From Pseudomonas sp. MF4836 (GTDB lineage: Bacteria > Pseudomonadota > Gammaproteobacteria > Pseudomonadales > Pseudomonadaceae), in NCBI RefSeq assembly GCF_002018875.1, contig NZ_MVOL01000013.1, positions 124,001-188,000 of the forward strand: DNA of 64,000 nt. Direction: 5' to 3'. The notes below the pieces were generated by a model, which was given only the letters and a program-made list of their open reading frames with translations, was not told where the DNA came from and ran no database searches. The position numbers and the translations under genes were made by a program. Positions 49,238 through 59,210 of the stretch are shown here, one piece after another; position 1 is the first letter of the stretch, and each line of letters opens with the position of its first letter.

Positions 49238-51160
49238 TCACTGCGACTTCCGGACCCGTAGGTACCATTCGGAAAGAAGCCGTACCTGTTTGTCGGTGTA
49301 GCCGCGTTCGACCATGCGTGTGACGAAGTCGTTGTGTTTCTGCTGGTCCTCTTTGCTGGCCTTGGCGTTGAAACTGATGACTGGGAGCAGGTCTTCGGTG
49401 TTGGAGAACATTTTCTTCTCGATAACCACCCGCAGTTTTTCGTAGCTGAGCCAGGTCGGGTTTTTGCCATTGTTGTTGGCACGGGCGCGCAGCACGAAAT
49501 TGACGATCTCGTTGCGGAAATCCTTCGGATTGCTGATGCCGGCCGGTTTTTCGATTTTTTCCAGTTCTTCGTTCAGTGCCACGCGATTGAGGATCTCGCC
49601 GGTTTCCGGGTCGCGGTATTCCTGGTCCTGGATCCAGAAATCGGCGTAGAGCACATAGCGGTCGAAGATGTTCTGTCCGTACTCGCTGTAGGACTCGAGG
49701 TAGGCGGTCTGGATTTCCTTGCCGATGAATTCGATGTAGCGCGGCGCCAGGTATTCCTTGAGGAAGCGCAGGTAGCGTTCCCGGGTTTCGGCCTGGAATT
49801 GCTCCTGTTCGATCTGCTGTTCCAGCACGTACAGCAGGTGCACCGGGTTGGCGGCGATTTCATGGGGGTCGAAGTTGAACACCTTGGACAGGATCTTGAA
49901 GGCGAAGCGGGTCGAGAGCCCGTTCATCCCTTCATCCACCCCGGCGTTATCCCGGTATTCCTGAATCGACTTGGCCTTGGGATCGGTGTCCTTGAGGTTT
50001 TCCCCGTCGTAGACCCGCATTTTGGAGTAGATGTTGGAGTTTTCCGGCTCCTTGAGCCGCGAAAGCACAGTGAACTGCGCCAGCATCTTCAAGGTGTCGG
50101 GCGCGCAATGGGCCTTGGCCAGGGAGCTGTTGAACAGCAGTTTGTCGTAGATCTTGATTTCATCGCTGACCCGCAGGCAGTACGGCACCTTGACGATGTA
50201 GATACGGTCGATGAAGGCTTCGTTGTTCTTGTTGTTGCGGAAGGTGTGCCACTCCGATTCGTTGGAGTGGGCCAGCAGAATCCCGGTGAACGGGATCGCT
50301 CCCAGGCCTTCGGTACTGTTGTAGTTGCCTTCCTGGGTGGCGGTCAGTAGTGGGTGCAGCACCTTGATCGGTGCCTTGAACATCTCCACGAACTCCATCA
50401 GGCCCTGGTTGGCCCGGCACAGGGCGCCAGAGTAACTGTAGGCGTCGGCGTCGTTCTGGGGGAATTCTTCCAGCTTGCGGATATCGACCTTGCCCACCAG
50501 CGCGGAGATGTCCTGGTTGTTTTCATCACCCGGCTCGGTCTTGGCCACGGCGATTTGGTTGAGGATCGACGGATAGAGCTTGACCACCCGGAACTGGCTG
50601 ATATCACCACCGAACTCGGAGAGCCGCTTGGTGGCCCAGGGCGACATGATGGTATTGAGGTAGCGCCGAGGAATGCCGAAGTCTTCTTCGAGGATGGCGC
50701 CGTCTTCAGTGGCGTTAAACAGCCCCAGGGGCGACTCGAAGACCGGTGAGCCCTTGATCGCGTAGAAGGGCACCTTCTCGATCAGTTGTTTGAGTTTTTC
50801 CGCCAGGGACGACTTGCCGCCGCCCACCGGGCCGAGGAGGTAGAGGATCTGTTTCTTCTCTTCCAGGCCCTGAGCGGCATGGCGGAAGTAGGAGACGATC
50901 TGATCGATGCATTCTTCCATTCCATGGAAGTCTTCAAAGGCCGGATAGCGGCGGATCACCTTGTTGGAAAAGATCCTCGACAGCCTCGAATTGGTCGACG
51001 TGTCGAGCAGTTCGGGCTCGCCAATGGCCAATAGCAGGCGCTCGGCGGCGGAGGCATAGGCGCTTCGGTCCTTTTTGCATAGCTCCAGGTATTCCTGCAG
51101 CGAGAACTCTTCCTGGCGTGTGGATTCGAAGCGTTGTTGGAAGTGGCTAAAAATACTCAT
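49238..51160 (-). CDS. PrkA family serine protein kinase (YeaG)
   Basis: The 640-residue protein has an N-terminal AAA-type domain with Walker A YLLGPVGGGKSSLAEKL (about 107-123) and a C-terminal kinase-like domain (SEWYLRVRKSQ end). It is YeaG-like. In enteric bacteria YeaG and YeaH respond to nitrogen starvation and sustain the stress response. It is first in the operon, with a 297-bp upstream gap before glpE that presumably holds the promoter. Confidence 0.95.
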   Translation of the reverse strand: MSIFSHFQQRFESTRQEEFSLQEYLELCKKDRSAYASAAERLLLAIGEPELLDTSTNSRLSRIFSNKVIRRYPAFEDFHGMEECIDQIVSYFRHAAQGLEEKKQILYLLGPVGGGKSSLAEKLKQLIEKVPFYAIKGSPVFESPLGLFNATEDGAILEEDFGIPRRYLNTIMSPWATKRLSEFGGDISQFRVVKLYPSILNQIAVAKTEPGDENNQDISALVGKVDIRKLEEFPQNDADAYSYSGALCRANQGLMEFVEMFKAPIKVLHPLLTATQEGNYNSTEGLGAIPFTGILLAHSNESEWHTFRNNKNNEAFIDRIYIVKVPYCLRVSDEIKIYDKLLFNSSLAKAHCAPDTLKMLAQFTVLSRLKEPENSNIYSKMRVYDGENLKDTDPKAKSIQEYRDNAGVDEGMNGLSTRFAFKILSKVFNFDPHEIAANPVHLLYVLEQQIEQEQFQAETRERYLRFLKEYLAPRYIEFIGKEIQTAYLESYSEYGQNIFDRYVLYADFWIQDQEYRDPETGEILNRVALNEELEKIEKPAGISNPKDFRNEIVNFVLRARANNNGKNPTWLSYEKLRVVIEKKMFSNTEDLLPVISFNAKASKEDQQKHNDFVTRMVERGYTDKQVRLLSEWYLRVRKSQ

Positions 51161-51457
51161 GACGTCACCTCGCTCGATACGTGGAGCCGTCGCCGGATCA
51201 GTCAGTCAAGTGCTGGCATGCAACTGAAAGTCCAGTTGCTGTTTACCCCCCAGAACACTTTCAAAGCTATCTACCTTGAAAGCTAGTACCGATGACCCGT
51301 GCGCCGGTGTACCGGCTCTCCCCTGATTTGGATGGCCTGAGGCTAAGGATAGTTCGGAATCCGAGAGGTAAAGGCGAGATGAGTAATTAGTTGCGACAGA
51401 CCGTTCGTCTGCCGCTGCCCAGCCCGCGTAGCACGCGGGCTAGAGCCTGGAAAAAAT
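51161..51457. other. Upstream region of prkA and hairpin beyond glpE
   Basis: This gene-free 297-bp gap should hold the prkA promoter. AGCCCGCGT at 51421-51429 pairs with ACGCGGGCT at 51433-51441, 17 bp after the glpE stop on the minus strand, without a clear T tract. No other feature is evident. Confidence 0.5.
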
Positions 51458-51787
51458 TTATTCGGCTTGGCCTTGGGCGGTTTCGGCCGGGTAGGTGGTG
51501 CGCCACAGTTCGAAGCCGCCGTCCAGGCTGTAGACGTCGGAGAAGCCCTGGCTGACCAGGTAGGCCGCCGCGCTTTGGCTGGAGTTGCCGTGATAGCAGA
51601 CCACGACCAGCGGGGCGTCGAGATCGGCGCCACGGATAAAGTCACTGATGGAGTGATTATCCAGGTGCTGTGAGCCACTGATGTGGCTCAGGGCGTAGGT
51701 CTGCGGATCGCGGATATCGACCACGACCGCGCCCTGTTCGCGCAGCGACTGGGCCTGATCGGGGGGGATGCGTTTGAATTCACTCAT
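51458..51787 (-). CDS. glpE: Thiosulfate sulfurtransferase GlpE
   Basis: This 109-residue single-domain rhodanese has VVDIRDPQTYALSHI and the active-site loop VVCYHGNSSQSAA with the nucleophilic cysteine. It moves sulfane sulfur from thiosulfate to cyanide or thioredoxin. Length fits GlpE. It lies 33 bp after apaH on the same strand, the end of the lptD-surA-pdxA-rsmA-apaG-apaH run. Confidence 0.95.
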   Translation of the reverse strand: MSEFKRIPPDQAQSLREQGAVVVDIRDPQTYALSHISGSQHLDNHSISDFIRGADLDAPLVVVCYHGNSSQSAAAYLVSQGFSDVYSLDGGFELWRTTYPAETAQGQAE

Positions 51788-51820
51788 GGCGGGCTCCTGG
51801 GGCCTGAATAAAGGCGCGGT

Positions 51821-52705
51821 CTAGTGCTTGGCCGTTACCGGCTGTGGCGCTATCGGGTTGGGGGGTGAGGGCTGCTGGCTGGCATGGCCCTGGGCATCGC
51901 AGGCGCATTGCAGGCGGACACCGGTGTCGACATTGAGCAGCGTCATGGCGCCGCCCCAGACGCAACCGGTGTCGAGGGCAAAGATGCCGGGCTCGTCGCA
52001 TTTGCCCTCCAGGGCTGCCCAGTGTCCGAAAATAATCTTCGCGTCTTTGCTTTTGCGCTCTTTATAGCTGAACCATGGTGCGTACCCGGGAGGCGCGGTA
52101 TCCACGCCTTCCTTGCCTTTGAGGTCGAGCTTGCCCTCGCTGGTGCAGAAACGCATGCGGGTGAAGTAGTTGGTGATCACCCGCAGCCGGGTCACGCCTT
52201 GCAGGTCACTGTCCCATTTCGCCGGCTCGTTGCCGTACATGCCATCCAGATAAGGCTGGAACAGATTGTCGTCACGCAGTGCTTCTTCGACTTCTGCGGC
52301 GCACTTGAGGGCTTTCTTGATTGACCACTGTGGCGCAATGCCTGCGTGGACCAGGGCAATGTTGCGCTGTTCGTCGTAGTGCATCAGCTTTTGCTGGCGC
52401 AGCCACTGCATCAGCTCCGGGCAATCGGGAGCTTCGAGGATCGGACGCAGGGTGTCGGATTTTTTCAGGCGCTCGATATTGCGCCACGCCGCCAGTAAAT
52501 GCAGGTCGTGATTGCCCAGTACACAGACCAGCGACTCACGCATGCCATACAGAAAGCGCAGGGTTTCCAGGGACTGCGGACCACGGTTTACCAGGTCTCC
52601 CACCAGCCACAGGCGATCCCGGGTTGGGTCGAAGGCCACCTGTTCAAGCAGGCATTTCAGCGGTTCGAGGCAGCCTTGCAGGTCGCCGACGGCGTAAGTC
52701 GCCAT
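51821..52705 (-). CDS. apaH: Bis(5'-nucleosyl)-tetraphosphatase, symmetrical, ApaH
   Basis: The 294-residue phosphoesterase hydrolyses Ap4A to two ADP and also removes Np4-type RNA caps. The metallophosphatase motifs are YAVGDLQGCLEPL, LVGDLVNRGPQSLE and LGNHDLHLLA. The C-terminal KRKSKDAKIIFGHWAALEG segment provides further histidine ligands. Its ATG overlaps the apaG stop by one base (TGATG). Confidence 0.97.
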   Translation of the reverse strand: MATYAVGDLQGCLEPLKCLLEQVAFDPTRDRLWLVGDLVNRGPQSLETLRFLYGMRESLVCVLGNHDLHLLAAWRNIERLKKSDTLRPILEAPDCPELMQWLRQQKLMHYDEQRNIALVHAGIAPQWSIKKALKCAAEVEEALRDDNLFQPYLDGMYGNEPAKWDSDLQGVTRLRVITNYFTRMRFCTSEGKLDLKGKEGVDTAPPGYAPWFSYKERKSKDAKIIFGHWAALEGKCDEPGIFALDTGCVWGGAMTLLNVDTGVRLQCACDAQGHASQQPSPPNPIAPQPVTAKH

Positions 52706-53085
52706 CAGTGCAAGGCTCCGGGCACCGCCAGGCGAAAGGGGGCGATGACGGCATCAAAGTGCTGCCCGTCGTCGGCGAGCATTTGATAGGTGCCCTGCAT
52801 GGCGCCGACTCGGGTGGTCATCACTGTGCCACTGCTGTAGGTGTGGCTTTGGCCCGGGGCGATCAGCGGCTGCTGGCCGACGACGCCGGCGCCGCGAACT
52901 TCCTCGACATGACCGTCGCCATCAGTGATGACCCAGTGCCGCGAGAGCAGCTTGGCTGCCAGCAGCCCATGGTTCTCGACGGTGATGGTATAGGCGAAGG
53001 CAAAGCGATTTTGCTCGGGTTGGGATTGTTCTGCCAGAAAGCGGGTGACGACGCTGACGTCGACCTGATAGCGAGGATCGGACAT
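52705..53085 (-). CDS. apaG: ApaG protein
   Basis: The 126-residue protein has an immunoglobulin-like beta fold. MSDPRYQVDVSVVTRFLAEQ starts at the ATG at 53085; twelve upstream codons are open but unsupported. The family markers are ITVENHGLLAAKLLSRHW and SSGTVMTTRVGAMQGTYQM. Biochemical role is uncertain; the gene is coupled to apaH, and 122 bp lie between it and rsmA. Confidence 0.96.
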   Translation of the reverse strand: MSDPRYQVDVSVVTRFLAEQSQPEQNRFAFAYTITVENHGLLAAKLLSRHWVITDGDGHVEEVRGAGVVGQQPLIAPGQSHTYSSGTVMTTRVGAMQGTYQMLADDGQHFDAVIAPFRLAVPGALH

Positions 53086-53207
53086 GCAAGAGGCCTTAAA
53101 AGCAAGCGGGGCGCGGGACAAGACAGATGAGACTCAGTCTAGGCCAAGTATCGGGTAGTAAACCAGACATCGCGCCTGGCGTCCTACCCGATAACGCTCA
53201 TGGCGTG

Positions 53208-54026
53208 TCAACTGGCGCTTGGGTTATCCACAGGCTGCTCGCTGAGCTTGTCGGCCAGGCGTACGAACGCGGCCAGGTCGAGCTGCTCCGGACGCAGGCT
53301 GCCGTCGACGCCGGCGGCTTCGATTTCGGCGCTGGTCAGTAGGGCCTTGAGGGTGTTGCGCAAGGTTTTGCGGCGCTGGTTGAAGGCTTCGCGGACGATG
53401 CGCTCCAGCAGGCGGTGATCCTTGGCCGGCTGCGGCAGCACGGCGTGAGGTACCAGGCGCACAATGGCCGAGTCGACTTTCGGTGGCGGGTTGAACGCGC
53501 CCGGACCGACGTTGAACAGGTGCTCCACGCGGCAGTGGTACTGCACCATGATCGACAGCCGCCCCCAATCACCGCCACCCGGACCGGCAGCGAGGCGCTC
53601 CACCACTTCTTTTTGCAGCATGAAGTGCATGTCGCGAATCAGGCTGGCGTTCTGCAGCAGGTGGAAGATCAGCGGGGTGGAGATGTTGTAGGGCAGGTTG
53701 CCGACCACCCGCAGGCTGTTCGGCTCGGCGCCCAGGGACTTGAAGTCGAACTTCAGGGCATCGCCCTGATGCAGGCTGAAATTGCTCTTGCCGGCGAATT
53801 GCTGGTTGAGGATCGGGATCAGGTCCTTGTCCAGTTCAACCACGTCCAGTTGTGCGCCGCTGTTGAGCAGGCCTTCGGTCAGTGCCCCTTGGCCCGGGCC
53901 GATTTCCAGCAGGCGGTCATCGGGCTTGGCATGAATCGAACGCAGAATGCGATCGATGACGCCGGCGTCGTGCAGGAAGTTCTGGCCGAAACGCTTGCGC
54001 GCCCGGTGTTGGTAATGCTCGGTCAT
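53208..54026 (-). CDS. rsmA: 16S rRNA (adenine1518-N6/adenine1519-N6)-dimethyltransferase RsmA (KsgA)
   Basis: The protein has 272 residues and methylates two adenosines in helix 45 of 16S rRNA. It starts MTEHYQHRARKRFGQNFLHD at 54026; the frame runs further upstream into pdxA with no site. SAM motif LEIGPGQGALTEGLL and the catalytic NLPYNIS are present. ATG overlaps the pdxA stop (ATGA, 54023-54026). ksgA is the older name. Confidence 0.97.
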   Translation of the reverse strand: MTEHYQHRARKRFGQNFLHDAGVIDRILRSIHAKPDDRLLEIGPGQGALTEGLLNSGAQLDVVELDKDLIPILNQQFAGKSNFSLHQGDALKFDFKSLGAEPNSLRVVGNLPYNISTPLIFHLLQNASLIRDMHFMLQKEVVERLAAGPGGGDWGRLSIMVQYHCRVEHLFNVGPGAFNPPPKVDSAIVRLVPHAVLPQPAKDHRLLERIVREAFNQRRKTLRNTLKALLTSAEIEAAGVDGSLRPEQLDLAAFVRLADKLSEQPVDNPSAS

Positions 54027-55012
54027 ATACGGGTCTCGGCCATCTGGTAGGCGGTTTCCAGGGCGACCTGCAGGCTGCCGGTGTCGATCCTGCCGCTGCC
54101 GGCCAGGTCCAGGGCGGTGCCGTGGTCGACCGAGGTGCGGATGATCGGCAAGCCGAGGGTCACATTGACCGCCGCGCCGAAGCCTTTGTACTTCAGTACG
54201 GGCAGGCCCTGGTCGTGGTACATCGCCAGCACTGCGTCGCAATGCTCCAGATATTTGGGGGTAAACAGAGTGTCGGCGGGCAACGGACCACGCAGGTCCA
54301 TGCCTTCGGTGCGCAAGCGCTCTAAGGTGGGTTCGATAATGTCTATTTCTTCATGGCCCAGATGCCCGCCTTCGCCGGCATGAGGGTTGAGCCCGCAGAC
54401 AAGGATGCGTGGCTGGGCGATGCCAAACTTGTTGCGCAAGTCGGCATGCAGAATTCGGGTGACACGTTCCAGGCGTTCGCTGGTGATGGCGTCGGCAATC
54501 TCGCGCAGCGGCAGATGGGTGGTCACCAAGGCTACGCGCAGGCCGTGGGTCGCAAGCATCATCACCACTTGTTCGGTGTGGGTCAGGTCGGCCAGGAACT
54601 CGGTATGCCCGGAGAACGCAATGCCGGAGTCGTTGATCACGCCTTTGTGTACGGGGGCGGTGATCATCCCGGCAAAATGTCCATCCAGGCAGCCTTGGCC
54701 GGCGCGGGTCAGGGTCTCCAGGACGAACGCGGCGTTGGCCTGATCCAGTTGACCGGCAACGACCTTGTTTTGCAGTGGCGTGTCCCAGACATACAGGCTG
54801 TTGGCCGGCGCAGGAGCATCCGGCAGGTTCGCCAGGGTGACCGGCAACAGGTCGACAGCCACACCCAGCTGCGCGGCCCGCTCAAGGAGCAGGTCGCGGC
54901 TGGTAATGGCGATCAGGGGGTGCGGCTGGGGTTGCGAGGCAAGCAGCAGGCACAGGTCAGGACCAATGCCGGCCGGCTCGCCGGGTGTCACAGCGAAACG
55001 CTGGGGTTTCAC
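54023..55012 (-). CDS. pdxA: 4-hydroxythreonine-4-phosphate dehydrogenase PdxA
   Basis: The 329-residue enzyme works in pyridoxal phosphate synthesis, oxidising 4-phosphohydroxythreonine. It begins at a GTG and reads VKPQRFAVTPGEPAGIGPDL (Met in protein). The metal-site motifs GMITAPVHKGVIND, SGHTEFLADLT and AMYHDQGLPVLKYKG are visible. The GTG overlaps the surA stop (GTGA), so translation is coupled. Confidence 0.97.
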   Translation of the reverse strand: MKPQRFAVTPGEPAGIGPDLCLLLASQPQPHPLIAITSRDLLLERAAQLGVAVDLLPVTLANLPDAPAPANSLYVWDTPLQNKVVAGQLDQANAAFVLETLTRAGQGCLDGHFAGMITAPVHKGVINDSGIAFSGHTEFLADLTHTEQVVMMLATHGLRVALVTTHLPLREIADAITSERLERVTRILHADLRNKFGIAQPRILVCGLNPHAGEGGHLGHEEIDIIEPTLERLRTEGMDLRGPLPADTLFTPKYLEHCDAVLAMYHDQGLPVLKYKGFGAAVNVTLGLPIIRTSVDHGTALDLAGSGRIDTGSLQVALETAYQMAETRI

Positions 55013-56331
55013 TGTGCAGCCTGGTCGGCGCCAGGGAGTTTGATCTCGACGTAGGCTTCGTCACGGATCTGACGCAACCAGGTCTGCAGCTCTTCGTCGT
55101 ATTTGCGGTTACGCAGTACGGTCATCGCTTGCTGCTCACGGGCCTGGCTGGTGCTGTCGGTGGCGCGACGGCCAAGGACTTCCAGTACGTGCCAGCCATA
55201 TGGGCTCTTGAACGGCTTCGACAGCTGACCTTGTGGGGTCTTGGCCATCACTTCGCGGAACTCTGGAACCAGGGCGTTCGGGTCGATCCAGTTCAGATCG
55301 CCGCCGTTGAGTGCCGAACCCGGGTCTTCCGAATAGCTTTTTGCCAGTTCGGCGAAGTCTTCACCGGCCTCGATCCGCTCGTAGAGCTTCTGCGCCAGGC
55401 GCTTGGTCTCTTCTTCGCTACGAATTTCACTTGGCTTGATCAGGATGTGACGCACGTGCACTTCATCGCGCACCTGATTGCCGCCACCGCGTTTCTCCAG
55501 GAGCTTCAGGATAATGAAGCCTCCAGGTGTGCGCGCTGGTTGGGTGATGTCGCCAACAGCCATGCTGCTCAGCTCACGGTCGAACGGAGGCGGCAGTTGC
55601 GCCGCCTTGCGCCAGCCCATGTCGCCGCCTTCCAGAGCGTTGTCGCTGCCGGATTTGGCAATTGCCAATTGGGCGAAGTCCGCACCTTGCTTGAGTTGCT
55701 GATAAACGTCCATCGCCTGGCGCGCAGCATTCTGAATGGCTTCAGAGTTGGCGCTTTCCGGGGTCGCAATCAGGATATTGGCCAAGTGCAGCTCTTCGGA
55801 GAGTTGCATCTTGCCCAAGTCCGATGCCAGGAAGTTTTTCACTTCCTGTTCGGAAACCTGGATGCGCTCGGCTACCCGGCGCTGACGAACACGGCTGATG
55901 ATCATTTCGCGACGGACCTGGTCACGGGCGTCTTCATAAGACAAACCATCGTGAGCCAGTGCGGCGCGAAACTGATCGATCGTCATGTTATTGCGTTGGG
56001 CGATGGTGCCGATGGCCTGGTTCAGCTCTTCATCGGTAATGCGGATGCCGGAACGTTCGCCGATCTGCAGTTGCAGGTTTTCGACGATCAGGCGTTCCAG
56101 TACCTGCTGTTCCAATACGCTGGTCGGCGGCAGGCCGGCGCCACGCTTGGCGATGGTCTGCTGCACTTCATGAACCCGCTGGTCCAGCTGGCTTTGCATG
56201 ACCACGTCGTTATCAACGATGGCCACGACCTTGTCGATGGATTGCACCGCGGCGTTGGCCGCGGTACCCAGGAACAGCGCGCCCAGCATCAGCGGGCGCA
56301 GACAATCAGAAAGCTTGGTCTTCACGTTCAC
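55009..56331 (-). CDS. surA: Periplasmic peptidyl-prolyl isomerase/chaperone SurA
   Basis: The 440-residue periplasmic chaperone escorts outer-membrane proteins, LptD among them. A signal peptide (about 1-27, ending ATAANAA-like) precedes the SurA N domain (VDNDVVMQSQLDQRVHEVQQ) and two parvulin domains, each with a conserved start: SEELHLANILIATPE and DEVHVRHILIKPSE. The likely start is a GTG at 56331; a second GTG is two codons in. It overlaps the end of lptD by 26 bp. Confidence 0.97.
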   Translation of the reverse strand: MNVKTKLSDCLRPLMLGALFLGTAANAAVQSIDKVVAIVDNDVVMQSQLDQRVHEVQQTIAKRGAGLPPTSVLEQQVLERLIVENLQLQIGERSGIRITDEELNQAIGTIAQRNNMTIDQFRAALAHDGLSYEDARDQVRREMIISRVRQRRVAERIQVSEQEVKNFLASDLGKMQLSEELHLANILIATPESANSEAIQNAARQAMDVYQQLKQGADFAQLAIAKSGSDNALEGGDMGWRKAAQLPPPFDRELSSMAVGDITQPARTPGGFIILKLLEKRGGGNQVRDEVHVRHILIKPSEIRSEEETKRLAQKLYERIEAGEDFAELAKSYSEDPGSALNGGDLNWIDPNALVPEFREVMAKTPQGQLSKPFKSPYGWHVLEVLGRRATDSTSQAREQQAMTVLRNRKYDEELQTWLRQIRDEAYVEIKLPGADQAAQ

Positions 56332-59080
56332 GATAACCTTGGATGCCTTTGTCGAGGAAGCTCTCTACCTTGGTACCAGTCAGCCCGCCCAGCCCTTTGA
56401 GGACAATTTGCAGGAAGAGGCCGTGGTCGCCTTTTTCATTGAGAGGAGCGATCTGCGTGTATTCGTCGTTAGAAACCCAGTAGCGATTGATCAGGCGCAG
56501 TTTCCAGCAGCAGTTGTCGTACTCGAAACCACCGAAGGCTTCCAGGGTACGGTTGCGGGCATAGTCATACTGCCAGCGGCTGATGAGGTTCCACTGCGGA
56601 ACGATCGGCCACATGACGGAGAAGTCATGTTGCTGAATCTTGTAGTAGTCCTTCACAAAGTTCTCGGCGCCCGGGGTGCCGTAGTCGCCACCGAATTGCC
56701 ATTTGCCGGTCAACTGGTTGTAGACCACCTGGTCGTTGCGATAGCGATAGCCGGCGTTGATGACCTTGTTCGGGTTGTCTTCAGGCTGGTAGTGGAACAT
56801 CGCGCTGCCCGAGCGTGGGCTGTGGCTGTCCGGATCCCAGTTGTAGTCGGCGGTTGCGCGCCAGTCGCGGTTGAAGCGGAACTCGTAGTCCATGGCGATA
56901 GGCGACACATTGGACTGCGCGTCGGAGCGGTCCTTGGCGACCACACCCGGCAATTGAACTTCGCGGTCCTTGAAGTACAGCGCCTGGCCGACGGATACCC
57001 GTTGACGTTGGAAACCGTTTTCTTCGATCCAGCGGCTGGTCACGCCCAGCGACAATTTGTTCTCATCGCCGACACGGTCGGAGCCGGCGAAGCGGTTGTC
57101 ACGAAACAGCGAGGCGTAGTTGAAGCTGTATTCGCTGGTGTCGAACACCGGAATATCGTCCTGATCCTTCTCGGGAACATAGAGATAGAACAGGCGTGGC
57201 TCCAGGGTCTGGTTGTAGGTCTTGCCGAACAGCTGGGTGTTGCGGTCGAAATAAAGGCCGCTGTCGACACTGGCGATCGGAATCGCACGGTCTTGGGAGC
57301 TTTTGAATTTCTGGCCCGCGGTGGCCATTTGCGACTTGCCGGTGCCATCGAGGTCGAGATCGTACTTGGTGTACTCGTACTTGAGCTTCGGCGTGACATA
57401 GCCGTAGGTCCAGTTCAGCGGCAGCTCGACGCTTGGAGCGGCATTCAAACGAGTACCGTTGGCACGAGTCAGGCCCGTGACATAGGTATCCAAGCGACGA
57501 GTCGGGAGTCCGCCTTCGTCGGTGAATATGCCGTTTTGCAGATCGCGTTCAAACCGGACCGCTTCAGTTTCATAAGCGAAGTTCACCCCGCCTGGGTGGT
57601 AAGGCAGCGCACCATCGAAAGTGATTTGCGGCAGGCGATTGTAGGGGGTGATCTCGGAAACGGTGGCCAGCTCATAAGCCTGGGCATTGACGCGCGCGGT
57701 GTAGTTATCGCCGCGGTAGGTCACTGCGCCCTGCTGGTTCACGAAACTTTGACTTTCGACGCCGATCTGGTCGGTCTGCAGATCCTGGAAGTAATACGGA
57801 TCGCTGATCTTGGTGTAATCGACCTCGGTCAGGACGCGAGAGTCCAGGCCACCCTTGTGCTGCCAGTTGAGCATGTAGCGCGTCTTCTCGTAATCGGACT
57901 GACGGCTGCGCTCGTCGTTGTCGTCGTTGAGGTAGGCACCACCGAACTGTCCTTCGCTGGACTTGGTCAGGTAGCGGAACTCGCCTTCCATCAACATGCC
58001 GCGCTTGCTCATGTAGCGCGGGTACAACGTGGCATCGTAGTTGGGTGCCAGGTTGAAGTAGTACGGCGTGACCAGGGTAAATCCGCTTTCGCCACCGCTG
58101 CTGAAGCTTGGCGGCAGGAAGCCGGACTGGCGACGGTCATCGATCGGGAAGTAGATGTACGGCGTGTACAGGACCGGGATGTCTCTGACGCGCAGGGTCA
58201 CGTTGGTCGCGGTGCCGAAGCCGGTGGCCGGGTTCAAGGTGATGTTGTTGCCCTTGAGCTGCCAGGCGTTGCTGTTCGGCTCGCACGTTGTGTACGTACC
58301 ATCCTTGAGGCGGATGATGGCGTTTTCCGCACGCTTGGCGTACAGCGCGTTACCGCGAATCCGCGATTTGTGCAGCACGTACTCGGCGTTGTCGACCTTG
58401 GCTTCACCGGTGTCGAGCTGGACTTCAGCGTGATCGCCGACCAGCAGGGCGCCGTTGTCGCGCACCCGAACGTTGCCGTTCAGTTCGCCACGGTTCTCGG
58501 CCTGATACAGGCTGGCTTCGTCAGCCTCGGCCTGCATGCTGCCCTGGCGCATGACCACGTCACCGGCGAGGGTGGCAACCTGCTCATCCTGCTGATAACG
58601 CGATGCCTTGGCGCCGATAAAGGTCGGGGCGTCACTTTTATTCGTCTTGTCATTCATGCCAGGACGAATTGGTTCGATATAGCTACCAGAGCAGTAAGGA
58701 CCGGTCTCAGCCAATTGGGCAGGGGTCAGCTTATCCCGCGGTACCCAGTCGAGGTGACTGTAGTCGGCGCTGCGAGCCTTGAGGCCACGGCCTTTGGCTT
58801 CGGTAACCAGCACCGGCTTGTCACCGGCTTCTGCGGTGGAGCCGCTGTCTGTCGGGGTCGGGCTGCTGGAGCTGACCGAGCTGGCGTCATGCACCGGCCG
58901 CGGCGGCAATTGGGCCGAGTTGGTTTTCGGCGCACAGTCCCAGGCACCGGAAGCAGAGACTGAGCAGTCATACTGTTCCGCGGCGACCACGAATGAAGTG
59001 GCTAGAGGTTGCAGGGCCAGCAAACTGCCGGTAACCAACAACGGAAATTTTTTACGAAACGCGGGGGATTTCAATGCCAT
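56306..59080 (-). CDS. lptD: LPS-assembly protein LptD
   Basis: The 924-residue outer-membrane barrel inserts lipopolysaccharide at the cell surface with LptE. A signal peptide (MALKSPAFRKKFPLLVTGSL and beyond) precedes an Pseudomonas-type N-terminal extension with two cysteines (DCSVSASGAWDC), an OstA/LptA-like domain (LAGDVVMRQGSMQAEADEAS), then a long barrel with CEPNSNAW and the CCWKLRL tyrosine/cysteine region near the C-terminus. The ATG at 59080 was chosen because it starts the signal peptide. It is the first gene of the operon and is divergent from amgK. Confidence 0.97.
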   Translation of the reverse strand: MALKSPAFRKKFPLLVTGSLLALQPLATSFVVAAEQYDCSVSASGAWDCAPKTNSAQLPPRPVHDASSVSSSSPTPTDSGSTAEAGDKPVLVTEAKGRGLKARSADYSHLDWVPRDKLTPAQLAETGPYCSGSYIEPIRPGMNDKTNKSDAPTFIGAKASRYQQDEQVATLAGDVVMRQGSMQAEADEASLYQAENRGELNGNVRVRDNGALLVGDHAEVQLDTGEAKVDNAEYVLHKSRIRGNALYAKRAENAIIRLKDGTYTTCEPNSNAWQLKGNNITLNPATGFGTATNVTLRVRDIPVLYTPYIYFPIDDRRQSGFLPPSFSSGGESGFTLVTPYYFNLAPNYDATLYPRYMSKRGMLMEGEFRYLTKSSEGQFGGAYLNDDNDERSRQSDYEKTRYMLNWQHKGGLDSRVLTEVDYTKISDPYYFQDLQTDQIGVESQSFVNQQGAVTYRGDNYTARVNAQAYELATVSEITPYNRLPQITFDGALPYHPGGVNFAYETEAVRFERDLQNGIFTDEGGLPTRRLDTYVTGLTRANGTRLNAAPSVELPLNWTYGYVTPKLKYEYTKYDLDLDGTGKSQMATAGQKFKSSQDRAIPIASVDSGLYFDRNTQLFGKTYNQTLEPRLFYLYVPEKDQDDIPVFDTSEYSFNYASLFRDNRFAGSDRVGDENKLSLGVTSRWIEENGFQRQRVSVGQALYFKDREVQLPGVVAKDRSDAQSNVSPIAMDYEFRFNRDWRATADYNWDPDSHSPRSGSAMFHYQPEDNPNKVINAGYRYRNDQVVYNQLTGKWQFGGDYGTPGAENFVKDYYKIQQHDFSVMWPIVPQWNLISRWQYDYARNRTLEAFGGFEYDNCCWKLRLINRYWVSNDEYTQIAPLNEKGDHGLFLQIVLKGLGGLTGTKVESFLDKGIQGYREREDQAF

Positions 59081-59210
59081 CTTATTAGTCCGGGCTTCCT
59101 GCGTGCCATCTGCCCGCGGTGTGGGCCGCACGCCTCTCGATGGTCTGAAAAAGATGCTGGATAATAAAGCATGACCCGCTTGACGGCTAGCGCCGTCGGA
59201 GACCCTTGCA

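Noticed and set aside
56198..58963. A 921-codon open frame on the plus strand opposite lptD.
   Set aside because: The minus strand encodes a clear LptD with signal peptide; the plus frame has no ribosome-binding site or recognisable domain.
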